A DNA stretch of 8,433 bases from Solirubrobacterales bacterium (GTDB lineage Bacteria > Actinomycetota > Thermoleophilia > Solirubrobacterales > Solirubrobacteraceae), in NCBI GenBank assembly GCA_025964065.1, contig JAOPZO010000244.1, positions 1-8,433 of the forward strand, given 5' to 3'. Positions 1 to 5,421 of the stretch are shown here, in pieces (positions within the stretch are counted from its first letter, which is position 1; each line of letters begins with the position of its first letter). Position numbers and translations under genes: made by a program. The notes under the pieces are model-generated. The model was not told where the DNA came from, made no database searches, and saw nothing but the letters and a program-made list of their open reading frames with translations.

Positions 1-44
1 GTCGGATCCTCCGGGCCGGGAGCGCCCGCGCACCGCGGCGACGG
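1..44. other. Intergenic edge, nothing assignable
   Basis: 44 bp of GC-rich sequence downstream of the fused membrane/SpeE-like gene. It holds no gene start, strong hairpin or promoter core that I can support. Confidence 0.5.
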
Positions 45-1544
45 TCAGCGCTCGCCGCTCGCCGCAACGTCGACGATCGAGGCGTCGATGAGCCACTCCA
101 CCGGCGCGACGTCGTCGGTGTAGACGCGGCCGCCCTCGAGGCCCGGACGCAGCTGCGAGGCGGTCGCCGCGGCGCTCGTGCGCAGCTCGTCCGGCATCCC
201 CGCCGCGGCGCCGAGCAGGCGCTGGGCGCTCACGGGCGCGTCGGAGCCCACGAGCATCGTGTTCGTGTCCTGCGCCGGGTCCCGCACGACGTTCGTGAAG
301 GCGGAGCGCATCGTCGAGGTGAGGACCTGCTCGAGGTCGTCCGAGCCCTCGGGGTGGCCGACGTTCACGATGACCACGCCGCCGGGGTTCAGGCGGTCCT
401 CGACGAGCTCGAAGAACTCGCGGGTGGAGAGGTAGAACGGGATGTACGGCTGGCGGTAGGCGTCGACGAAGATCGCGTCGTAGCGCTTGTCGGTCTGGCG
501 CAGGAACGGTCGCGCGTCCGCGACGTGCGTCTTGAGCTTCGGCGCCTTCATCCCGAAGTACTCCCGGCCGGCCTCGGTGATCTCGCCGTCGATCTCGACG
601 CCGTCGATCTCCGTCCCGGGGAAGTACTTCCCGTAGGCGGTCGCCATCGTCCCGGCGGCGTTGCCGAGGATCGCCAGCGACTGCGGCGGGCGCTGGAGCG
701 CGGCGAGCGGGAGCACGAGGAACTCGTCCCAGTAGTTGCCGGTGAGCACGGTGCCGGGGCGGGCCAGCGAGTGAATCGCCTGGCCCTCGTTGAGCTCGAG
801 GGTGCGTGTGCCGCTCGGGGACTCGATGACCCGCGCGTACTGGTACTCCGTCTCCTTCTCCCAGAGGACCTTGCCGCCGCCCGTGCTCTTGAGCGTGCCC
901 GTCGGGACGAACATCAGCGCGGCGATCGCGGCGGGGGCGAGCACGAGCGCCGGGGAGCGCCGCAGCTGCAGCACGGCGACGACGGCCAGGGCGAACGCGA
1001 AGACGAGGAACGTGCGCTTCGAGCCGACGAACGGGACGAGGACGAGCGCCGCGGCGAAGACGCCGACGAGCGAGCCGATCGTCGAGATCGCGTAGAGGCG
1101 CCCGGCGGTGCGGCCCGCGCCGGCGACGGAGTCGACCGCGAGGCGGATCGCGTACGGCGAGACCATGCCGAGCAGGAGGATCGGCGCGGCGATCAGGACG
1201 CTCACCGCGAGCAGGGAGCCCACGAACGCGCCTGCGCTGACCGAGTCGAGCGCCTCGACCGACGCGCGGAGGAACGGCGTGGAGATGAACGGGACGATCG
1301 CGAGCAGGGCCGCAGCGCCGAGCACGAGCTTCGCGAGGCCGCGCGGCGTGGGGTCGCGGTCGGCGAGCCGGCCGCCGAGTGCGTAACCGACGCTGAGCGC
1401 GACGAGGACGGTCGCGATCGTGTTCGCCCAGATGACCGTGGAGGCCCCGAACCACGGCGCCATGAGGCGCGCGGCGGCGATCTCGGCGCCGAGGCTTGCC
1501 GTCCCCACGACGAAGACGGTCAGCTCGAGCGGGCGCTTTCTCAC
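45..1544 (-). CDS. Membrane protein fused to a spermidine-synthase-like (Rossmann methyltransferase-fold) domain
   Basis: The 499-residue product has an N-terminal membrane half with about seven hydrophobic segments (roughly residues 6-28, 36-58, 70-92, 103-128, 148-172, 176-193, 198-214). A soluble SpeE-like domain fills about 225-499. In that domain I see the nucleotide-binding strand/loop LAILGNAAGT (290-299), the acidic turn DGVEID (314-319), VADARPF (341-347), VDAY (360-363) and the closing YTDDVAPVEW (475-484) typical of 'fused MFS/spermidine synthase' proteins. The glycine-rich GGGDGG loop of true spermidine synthases is replaced by GNAAGT. Of the catalytic DxxD pair only D361 remains (the second position is R364), so aminopropyl transfer to putrescine is doubtful and the substrate is unknown. 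The GTG start is chosen because the membrane domain begins there and a TAGCCT box lies 7 nt upstream; the frame stays open far upstream only by GC bias. It lies 29 bp after the reductase gene on the same strand, so read-through is possible. Confidence 0.85.
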   Translation of the reverse strand: MRKRPLELTVFVVGTASLGAEIAAARLMAPWFGASTVIWANTIATVLVALSVGYALGGRLADRDPTPRGLAKLVLGAAALLAIVPFISTPFLRASVEALDSVSAGAFVGSLLAVSVLIAAPILLLGMVSPYAIRLAVDSVAGAGRTAGRLYAISTIGSLVGVFAAALVLVPFVGSKRTFLVFAFALAVVAVLQLRRSPALVLAPAAIAALMFVPTGTLKSTGGGKVLWEKETEYQYARVIESPSGTRTLELNEGQAIHSLARPGTVLTGNYWDEFLVLPLAALQRPPQSLAILGNAAGTMATAYGKYFPGTEIDGVEIDGEITEAGREYFGMKAPKLKTHVADARPFLRQTDKRYDAIFVDAYRQPYIPFYLSTREFFELVEDRLNPGGVVIVNVGHPEGSDDLEQVLTSTMRSAFTNVVRDPAQDTNTMLVGSDAPVSAQRLLGAAAGMPDELRTSAAATASQLRPGLEGGRVYTDDVAPVEWLIDASIVDVAASGER

Positions 1545-1551
1545 CCGCCCG

Positions 1552-1557
1552 AGGCTA
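1552..1557 (-). promoter_or_regulatory. -10 box (TAGCCT) of a leaderless promoter for the fused membrane/SpeE-like gene
   Basis: On the minus strand TAGCCT is followed by 7 nt (CGGGCGG) and then the GTG start at 1544. Transcription would begin at or within a base or two of the start codon. There is no AGGAGG-like site and no clear -35 box. The same arrangement precedes four other genes here. Confidence 0.5.
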
Positions 1558-1573
1558 GGGGTTCGGGGGCTCC

Positions 1574-2518
1574 CTACGCGCCGACACCTTCGCGCCCGTG
1601 CGGGGCGTCGAGGTCCAGGATCGGGCCCGCCGGGACGATGCCGGTCGGGTTGATCGAGCCGTGCGTCAGGTAGTAGTGGCGCTTGATGTGGTCGAAGTCC
1701 ACGGTCTCCGCGATGCCGGGCTGCTGGTGCAGGTCCCGGAGGTAGCCCGAGAGGTTCGGGAAGTCGACGATGCGCTTCAGGTTGCACTTGAAGTGGCCCA
1801 CGTAGACCGCGTCGAAGCGCACGAGGGTGGTGAAGAGCCGCCAGTCGGCGAGCGTCGGCTCGGCGCCGAAGAGGTAGCGGCGGGTCGCCAGGCGCTCGTC
1901 GGCGCGCTCGAGGGCGGCGAAGAGCGGGTGGACGGCCGCTTCGTAGGCCTCCTGGGAGGAGGCGAAGCCGGACTTGTAGACGCCGTTGTTGATGTCGTCG
2001 TAGACCCAGGCGTTCAGCTCGTCGATCTCGGGCCGCAGCGCCTCGGGGTAGAGGTCGAGGTCCGGGTGGGTCGCGAACGCGTTCCACTCCTCGTTGAGCA
2101 TCACGAGGATGTCGGCCGACTCGTTGTTCACGACGCGGCCGGTCCTCGTGTCCCACAGGGTCGGGACGGTGACGCGGCCCGCGAAGTCCGGGTCCGTCGC
2201 GGCGTACGCCTGGCTGAGGTGCGTCCAGCCGTGATCGAGGGGGTCGGGGAAGTCGGGGCCGAAGCGCCAGCCGAGCTCGTCGCGGAGCGGGTCGACGACG
2301 CTCAGGGAGATGGCGTCCTCGAGGCCCTTGAGCTTGCGGACGATGAGGGTGCGGTGCGCCCAGGGACAGGCGAGCGAGACGTACAGGTGGTACCGGCCGG
2401 CCTCGGCGGGGAAGCCGCTCGAGCCGTCGGCGGTCACCCGGTCGCGGAACGCGGATTCCTGGCGGACGAAGGAGCCCTTGGCGTCGGATTCCTTCGGGAA
2501 CGGTGCGGCGGTGCTCAT
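1574..2518 (-). CDS. Glutathionyl-hydroquinone reductase-like protein (Xi-class GST, YqjG/ECM4 family)
   Basis: A cytosolic thioredoxin-fold GST of 314 residues, the usual length for the Xi class. These enzymes reduce S-glutathionyl-hydroquinones to hydroquinone using a catalytic cysteine. Visible hallmarks are the active-site motif ACPWAHR with C51, WRFGP (84-88), the VP-x-L and NNESADI thiol-binding segments (118-121, 131-137), NNGVYKSGFA with Y181, and HYYLTHGSINP (281-291). Y181 and one of Y282/Y283 match the conserved tyrosines (Y195 and Y296) of E. coli YqjG. The ATG start is supported by GGAGG 4 nt upstream and by a promoter with a good 17-nt spacer. Unlike most genes in the window it therefore has a true 5' leader. 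A perfect palindrome overlaps the promoter, suggesting repressor control by a thiol- or quinone-sensing regulator (inference; no regulator gene is adjacent). Many actinobacteria lack glutathione, so the in vivo thiol could be mycothiol or another low-molecular-weight thiol. Confidence 0.9.
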   Translation of the reverse strand: MSTAAPFPKESDAKGSFVRQESAFRDRVTADGSSGFPAEAGRYHLYVSLACPWAHRTLIVRKLKGLEDAISLSVVDPLRDELGWRFGPDFPDPLDHGWTHLSQAYAATDPDFAGRVTVPTLWDTRTGRVVNNESADILVMLNEEWNAFATHPDLDLYPEALRPEIDELNAWVYDDINNGVYKSGFASSQEAYEAAVHPLFAALERADERLATRRYLFGAEPTLADWRLFTTLVRFDAVYVGHFKCNLKRIVDFPNLSGYLRDLHQQPGIAETVDFDHIKRHYYLTHGSINPTGIVPAGPILDLDAPHGREGVGA

Positions 2519-2522
2519 GGGG

Positions 2523-2527
2523 CCTCC
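2523..2527 (-). promoter_or_regulatory. Ribosome binding site (GGAGG) of the hydroquinone-reductase-like gene
   Basis: GGAGG sits 4 nt before the ATG at 2518 on the minus strand. It fixes the start codon and marks this as a leadered gene, in contrast to the leaderless neighbours. Confidence 0.6.
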
Positions 2528-2534
2528 GGAGAAG

Positions 2535-2552
2535 TGGTTGCACGTGCAACCA
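2535..2552. promoter_or_regulatory. Perfect 18-bp palindrome, candidate operator
   Basis: TGGTTGCACGTGCAACCA is a perfect inverted repeat with no spacer. On the minus strand it begins inside the -10 box TATGGT of the reductase gene and covers the predicted transcription start, the classical position for a repressor. Its size and TTGCA-(n)-TGCAA symmetry suit a dimeric winged-helix regulator such as a MarR-type protein (inference). It is centred about 57 bp upstream of the divergent dehydrogenase start, so that gene could also be affected. Confidence 0.6.
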
Positions 2553-2577
2553 TACCGCGCGGGCGCCCGCCCGGCAA
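2549..2577 (-). promoter_or_regulatory. Sigma-A-type promoter of the hydroquinone-reductase-like gene
   Basis: On the minus strand TTGCCG (2572-2577) is separated by exactly 17 nt from TATGGT (2549-2554). The predicted start of transcription near 2542 gives a leader of about 24 nt containing the GGAGG site. The -10 box overlaps the 18-bp palindrome. Confidence 0.55.
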
Positions 2578-2588
2578 CCGCCCCGACC

Positions 2589-2594
2589 TAGGGT
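2589..2594 (+). promoter_or_regulatory. -10 box (TAGGGT) of a leaderless promoter for the dehydrogenase-like gene
   Basis: TAGGGT is followed by 6 nt (GGTGGG) and the ATG at 2601. The GGTGGG could also act as a weak ribosome binding site, but the spacing suits transcription starting at the ATG. Confidence 0.45.
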
Positions 2595-2600
2595 GGTGGG

Positions 2601-3743
2601 ATGACGCTGACCCTCGGGATCCTCGCCCGCTCGCGCAAGCCGAACGAGCGTCGCCTCGCGCTCCACCCCACGCAGCTCGAGCGGATCCCGGAGGAGCTGC
2701 GCGGCGCGGTGTCGCTCGAGACGGGCTACGGGGACGGCTACGGCTGGTCCGACGCCGACCTCGCGGCGACGGGCGTGCAGGTGCTGCCGCGTCCGGAGCT
2801 GCTCGCGGCGGTCGAGGTCGTCGTGCTCCCCAAGCCGCTCGCCGCGGACCTCGAGGCGCTGCGGGAGGGGCAGGTGCTGTGGGGGTGGCCGCACTGCGTG
2901 CAGGACGCGCCGCTGACTCAGGCCGCGATCGACCGGAAGCTGACCCTCATCGCGTGGGAGGCGATGAACCACTGGGACCGCGACGGGAACTACGCGCTGC
3001 ACGTCTTCCACAAGAACAACGAGCTCGCGGGGTACTGCTCGGTCTCGCACGCGCTGCAGCTCGTGGGGCGCACGGGCGACTACGGGCGGCCGCTGAGGGC
3101 CGCGGTGATCTCCTTCGGGGCGACGGCGCGCGGGGCGGTTCGCGCCCTCGGGGCGCTCGGGGTGCAGGACGTCACCGTGCTCACCCAGCGCGACGTGGCC
3201 GCGGTGGCGGCGCCGTTCGCGTCGATGCGGCTCGTGGGCTTCGAGCGCGACGCGGATGACCCGGCGCGGGCCCGGGCGCTGACGGCCGACGGCGGGAGCC
3301 GCCCGCTCGTGGAGGAGCTCGCGGAGAGCGACGTCATCGTCAACTGCGTCCTGCAGGACACGGACAACCCGCTGCGGTTCGTGTCGGACGAGGAGCTCGC
3401 GCTGCTGCGCCCCGGCACGCTGGTGGTCGACGTCTCGGTCGACACGGGGATGGGCTTCGACTGGGCGCACGCGACGACGTTCGACGCGCCGCTCGAGGTC
3501 GTGGGCGACCGGGTCCACTACTACGCCGTGGACCACAGCCCGTCGCTGCTCTGGGACTCCGCCTCCTCGGAGATCGGCGCCGCCCTCCTCTCCCACCTCC
3601 CGACGGTGATGGCCGGCCCCGACGCCTGGGCGGCCGACCCGACGATCGACCGTGCGATCGAGATCCAGGACGGCGTGGTCCGCAACCCCCGGATCCTGAC
3701 CTTCCAGCACCGCGCGCCGGACTACCCGCACCCGCCCGCCTGA
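2601..3743 (+). CDS. Alanine dehydrogenase/PNT-family enzyme, N5-(carboxyethyl)ornithine synthase-like
   Basis: The 380-residue product belongs to the alanine dehydrogenase / pyridine nucleotide transhydrogenase N-terminal superfamily. It most resembles N5-(carboxyethyl)ornithine synthase, which reductively joins pyruvate to the side-chain amine of ornithine with NADPH. The N-terminal catalytic part shows RRLALHP (17-23), ETGYGDGYGWSD (40-51), LPKPL with K78, GWPHCVQD with H99, LIAWEAM (116-122) and HKNNELAGY (137-145). The Rossmann part has AVISFGATARGAVRALG (168-184) in place of a strict GxGxxG. It is followed by VDVSVDTGMGFDW (276-288) and HYYAVDHSPSLLWDSAS (306-322), the family's C-terminal signature. 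It is longer than the ~313-residue lactococcal type. The true substrate (alanine, ornithine, lysine or another amine) cannot be decided from sequence. It stands alone, divergent from the reductase gene, and its stop codon lies inside the palindromic head of a repeat element. Confidence 0.8.
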   Translation: MTLTLGILARSRKPNERRLALHPTQLERIPEELRGAVSLETGYGDGYGWSDADLAATGVQVLPRPELLAAVEVVVLPKPLAADLEALREGQVLWGWPHCVQDAPLTQAAIDRKLTLIAWEAMNHWDRDGNYALHVFHKNNELAGYCSVSHALQLVGRTGDYGRPLRAAVISFGATARGAVRALGALGVQDVTVLTQRDVAAVAAPFASMRLVGFERDADDPARARALTADGGSRPLVEELAESDVIVNCVLQDTDNPLRFVSDEELALLRPGTLVVDVSVDTGMGFDWAHATTFDAPLEVVGDRVHYYAVDHSPSLLWDSASSEIGAALLSHLPTVMAGPDAWAADPTIDRAIEIQDGVVRNPRILTFQHRAPDYPHPPA

Positions 3744-3768
3744 AAGGGGCCTGACCCCTTTCAGGCGG
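3736..3768. terminator. Strong hairpin at the end of the dehydrogenase gene, possible bidirectional terminator
   Basis: CCGCCTGAAAGGGG (3736-3749) pairs perfectly with CCCCTTTCAGGCGG (3755-3768) across a 5-nt loop. The TGA stop at 3741-3743 is inside the left arm. There is no T-run after it, so intrinsic termination is uncertain, but a 14-bp stem between convergent genes is a reasonable terminator or mRNA 3'-end stabiliser. It also forms the head of repeat copy 1. Confidence 0.4.
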
Positions 3769-3809
3769 TGGCGTTGCGAATGTGCGCGGGAACACGCGCA
3801 GAACGCGCA
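3743..3809. repeat. Dispersed palindrome-headed repeat, copy 1
   Basis: About 67 bp. It opens with AAAGGGGCCTGACCCCTTTC and aligns without gaps to copy 2 at 3875-3941, 132 bp away in the same orientation. I count 19 of 20 matches in the palindromic head and 33 of 47 in the tail. The tail has no recognised coding content. The AAAGGGGTC...GACCCCTTT head is, as I recall, a recurrent interspersed motif in several high-GC bacterial genomes. Its mobility mechanism is not known to me. Confidence 0.65.
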
Positions 3810-3874
3810 CGGCGACCCGATCAGCGGCGCCCGACCGCGCCCCGGCCCAGCAACCATCGGCCGCCCGGCGCATC

Positions 3875-3941
3875 AAAGGGGTCTGACCCCTTTCGGGGGG
3901 TTGGGGTGCGGAAGTGCGGAGGAAGGCGCTCAGGACGCGCG
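3875..3941. repeat. Dispersed palindrome-headed repeat, copy 2
   Basis: The head AAAGGGGTCTGACCCCTTT (3875-3893) is a perfect palindrome with 9-bp arms around one central T. The tail is about 70 percent identical to that of copy 1 over 47 nt. The far end (3930-3941) supplies the last three codons and stop of bioA, so the element reaches into the gene end. The 186 bp between the two convergent genes (3744-3929) consists of the two repeats and about 65 bp of GC-rich sequence in which I see no gene. Confidence 0.65.
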
Positions 3942-5201
3942 GGTCGCGGCCAGGACCGCGCGGGCGATCGAGGCGACCTCGGACGGGGTCGAGACGAACG
4001 GCGGCATCGTGTAGACGAGGTCGCGGAACGGGCGCAGCCAGACCCCCTCGGCCAGGGCGGCCTCGGTCGCCCTGGCGACGTCGACGGGGTGGTCGAGCTG
4101 GACCACGCCGATCGCTCCGAGGACCCGCACGTCGGCGACCCCGGGCAGCGCGCGCGCCGGCGCGAGCCCCTCCGCCAGCGCCGCCTCGATGCGCGCGACG
4201 TCGCGGTGCCAGGCACCGTCGGCCAGGAGATCCGTGCTCGCCAGCGCGGCCGCGCACGCGAGCGGGTTCGCCATGAACGTCGGCCCGTGCATCAGCGCGC
4301 CGCCCTCCCCCGCCGAGATCGCCGCCGCCACCGCCGGGGTGCAGAGCGTCGCCCCGAGCGTGAGCGTCCCGCCCGTGAGCGCCTTCCCGACGCACATGAC
4401 GTCGGGCCGCACCCCGACGTGATCGGCGGCGAAGAGCGCCCCCGTGCGGCCGAAGCCCGTCGCGATCTCGTCCAGCACGAGCAGCACGCCGTGCCGGTCG
4501 CACAGCTCGCGCAGCACGGGCAGGTGCGCCGGGCTCCAGAACCACATCCCGCCCGCCCCCTGCACGACCGGCTCGAGCACGAGCGCCGCGAGCTCGGACC
4601 CGTGCGCGGCGAAGAGCGCCTCGACCGCCGCGACCCACGCCGGGTCGACCGGGTCGCCCAGCCCGCCCGCCGGCGGCCGCGGCAGGAAGAGGTGCGAGGG
4701 CAGCGCCCCCGCCCACAGCTCGTGCATCCCGCCGACCGGGTCGCACAGCGCCATCGCCCCGAACGTGTCGCCGTGGTAGCCGCCACGCAGCGCCGCCAGG
4801 CGCGTCCTCCGCGCCGCCCGCCCCGCCTGCAGCGCCATCTTGATCGCGACCTCGATCGCGATCGAGCCCGAGTCCGCGAAGAAGACGTGCTCGAGCCCCT
4901 CGGGGGTCAGCGCGACGAGGCGCTCCGCCAGCCGCACCGCGGGCGCGTGCGTCAGCCCGCCGAACATCACGTGCGGCATCGCCTCGAGCTGCGCGGCCAC
5001 CGCCGCGCGGATGTGCGGATGGCCGTGCCCGTGGCAGGCGCACCACCACGAGCTCATCCCGTCGACGACCCGGCGGCCGTCCGCGAGCCTCAGCCAGACG
5101 CCCTCGGCGCGCTCGACCACGAGGGCCGGCAGCGCCGCGGGCTGCGTGCCGTACGGATGCCAGACGTGTCGCTGGTCGAGCGCCTCCAGCGAGGCGCTCA
5201 A
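3930..5201 (-). CDS. bioA: Adenosylmethionine-8-amino-7-oxononanoate aminotransferase (BioA)
   Basis: BioA converts 7-keto-8-aminopelargonate to 7,8-diaminopelargonate with S-adenosylmethionine as amino donor, the antepenultimate step of biotin synthesis, in the cytosol. The 423 residues match the family length. Visible are HVWHPYG with Y17 (12-18), DGMSSWWCACHGHGHP with W52 (47-62), GGYHGDTFGAM with Y142 (140-150), DEIATGFGRTG with D244 (244-254), CVGKALTGG with the PLP lysine K273 (270-278), HGPTFMANPLA (305-315) and R390 in the substrate end motif RPFRDLVYTMPPF. Y17, W52, Y142 and R390 match known BioA substrate-site residues and separate it from other class-III aminotransferases. The start is TTG: GAGGA ends 7 nt upstream within the last codons of the rubredoxin gene, whose stop is only 3 nt away. 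It is therefore translationally coupled and co-transcribed. No other biotin genes are in view. The last codons overlap a repeat element. Confidence 0.93.
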   Translation of the reverse strand: MSASLEALDQRHVWHPYGTQPAALPALVVERAEGVWLRLADGRRVVDGMSSWWCACHGHGHPHIRAAVAAQLEAMPHVMFGGLTHAPAVRLAERLVALTPEGLEHVFFADSGSIAIEVAIKMALQAGRAARRTRLAALRGGYHGDTFGAMALCDPVGGMHELWAGALPSHLFLPRPPAGGLGDPVDPAWVAAVEALFAAHGSELAALVLEPVVQGAGGMWFWSPAHLPVLRELCDRHGVLLVLDEIATGFGRTGALFAADHVGVRPDVMCVGKALTGGTLTLGATLCTPAVAAAISAGEGGALMHGPTFMANPLACAAALASTDLLADGAWHRDVARIEAALAEGLAPARALPGVADVRVLGAIGVVQLDHPVDVARATEAALAEGVWLRPFRDLVYTMPPFVSTPSEVASIARAVLAATRAS

Positions 5202-5204
5202 GCC

Positions 5205-5387
5205 CTAGTCCTCGTAGGGGACGAAGTCCCGCTTGCGGGCGCCGCAGACGGGGCAGAACCACGTGTCCGGGATGTCCGCCCACGCCGTTCCGGGCGGGAT
5301 GCCGCCGTCGGGGTCGCCGTCCGCCGTCTCATAGATGAACCCGCACGCTTCGCAGATCCACTTCTCCACCATCGCCGTGTCGGTCAC
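5205..5387 (-). CDS. Rubredoxin
   Basis: A 60-residue iron-only electron carrier with the two metal-binding knuckles CEACG (C12, C15) and CPVCG (C45, C48). Between them is the classic rubredoxin core: Y19, DPDGGIPPGT (25-34), W36 and IPDTWFCP (39-46), then a basic-acidic tail ending YED. Two starts are possible. The ATG at 5372 gives 55 residues but has no ribosome binding site. The GTG at 5387 lies exactly 7 nt after TAGATT, the same leaderless layout as other genes here, so I prefer GTG with moderate confidence. It is the first gene of a two-gene operon with bioA (3-nt gap). Rubredoxins usually serve alkane hydroxylases, peroxide or superoxide reductases, or other oxidoreductases. The partner is not visible, and the aminotransferase itself needs no electrons. 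Confidence 0.92.
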   Translation of the reverse strand: MTDTAMVEKWICEACGFIYETADGDPDGGIPPGTAWADIPDTWFCPVCGARKRDFVPYED

Positions 5388-5394
5388 CCGGTGG

Positions 5395-5400
5395 AATCTA
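5395..5400 (-). promoter_or_regulatory. -10 box (TAGATT) of a leaderless promoter for rubredoxin-bioA
   Basis: TAGATT on the minus strand, then CCACCGG (7 nt), then GTG at 5387. It decides the rubredoxin start and would also drive bioA. No -35 box is evident. Confidence 0.5.
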
Positions 5401-5412
5401 CCCGGCGGGTAG
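5398..5412. promoter_or_regulatory. Inverted repeat joining two divergent -10 boxes
   Basis: CTACCCG-G-CGGGTAG has perfect 7-bp arms around one central base. Its outer ends are the TAG of each -10 box: TAGATT on the minus strand and TAGGGT on the plus strand. It may simply reflect two mirrored promoter cores, or be an operator acting on both genes. Confidence 0.45.
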
Positions 5413-5415
5413 GGT
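5410..5415 (+). promoter_or_regulatory. -10 box (TAGGGT) of a leaderless promoter for the Nudix gene
   Basis: TAGGGT, then CCGGCG (6 nt), then ATG at 5422. No ribosome binding site lies between them. The box is identical to the one before the dehydrogenase gene at 2589. Confidence 0.5.
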
Positions 5416-5421
5416 CCGGCG

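Noticed and set aside
1545..3857. A very long minus-strand open frame extending upstream of the fused membrane/SpeE-like gene, more than 1200 codons in total
   Set aside because: The upstream part is arginine/proline-rich shadow coding opposite or out of frame with two well-recognised genes. The recognisable protein begins at GTG 1544.
3743..3941. CRISPR array or att sites in the convergent intergenic region
   Set aside because: There are only two diverged copies with unequal conservation, and no cas, integrase or tRNA gene nearby.
5202..5204. Riboswitch or BirA-type operator before bioA
   Set aside because: bioA is 3 nt from the rubredoxin stop, so there is no leader. I saw no BirA-like long palindrome upstream of the operon.
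3340..5283. A 647-codon minus-strand frame spanning the dehydrogenase end, the intergenic repeats and bioA
   Set aside because: It is low-complexity Ala/Arg/Gly sequence out of frame with BioA and crosses a repeat region. It is a GC-bias artefact.
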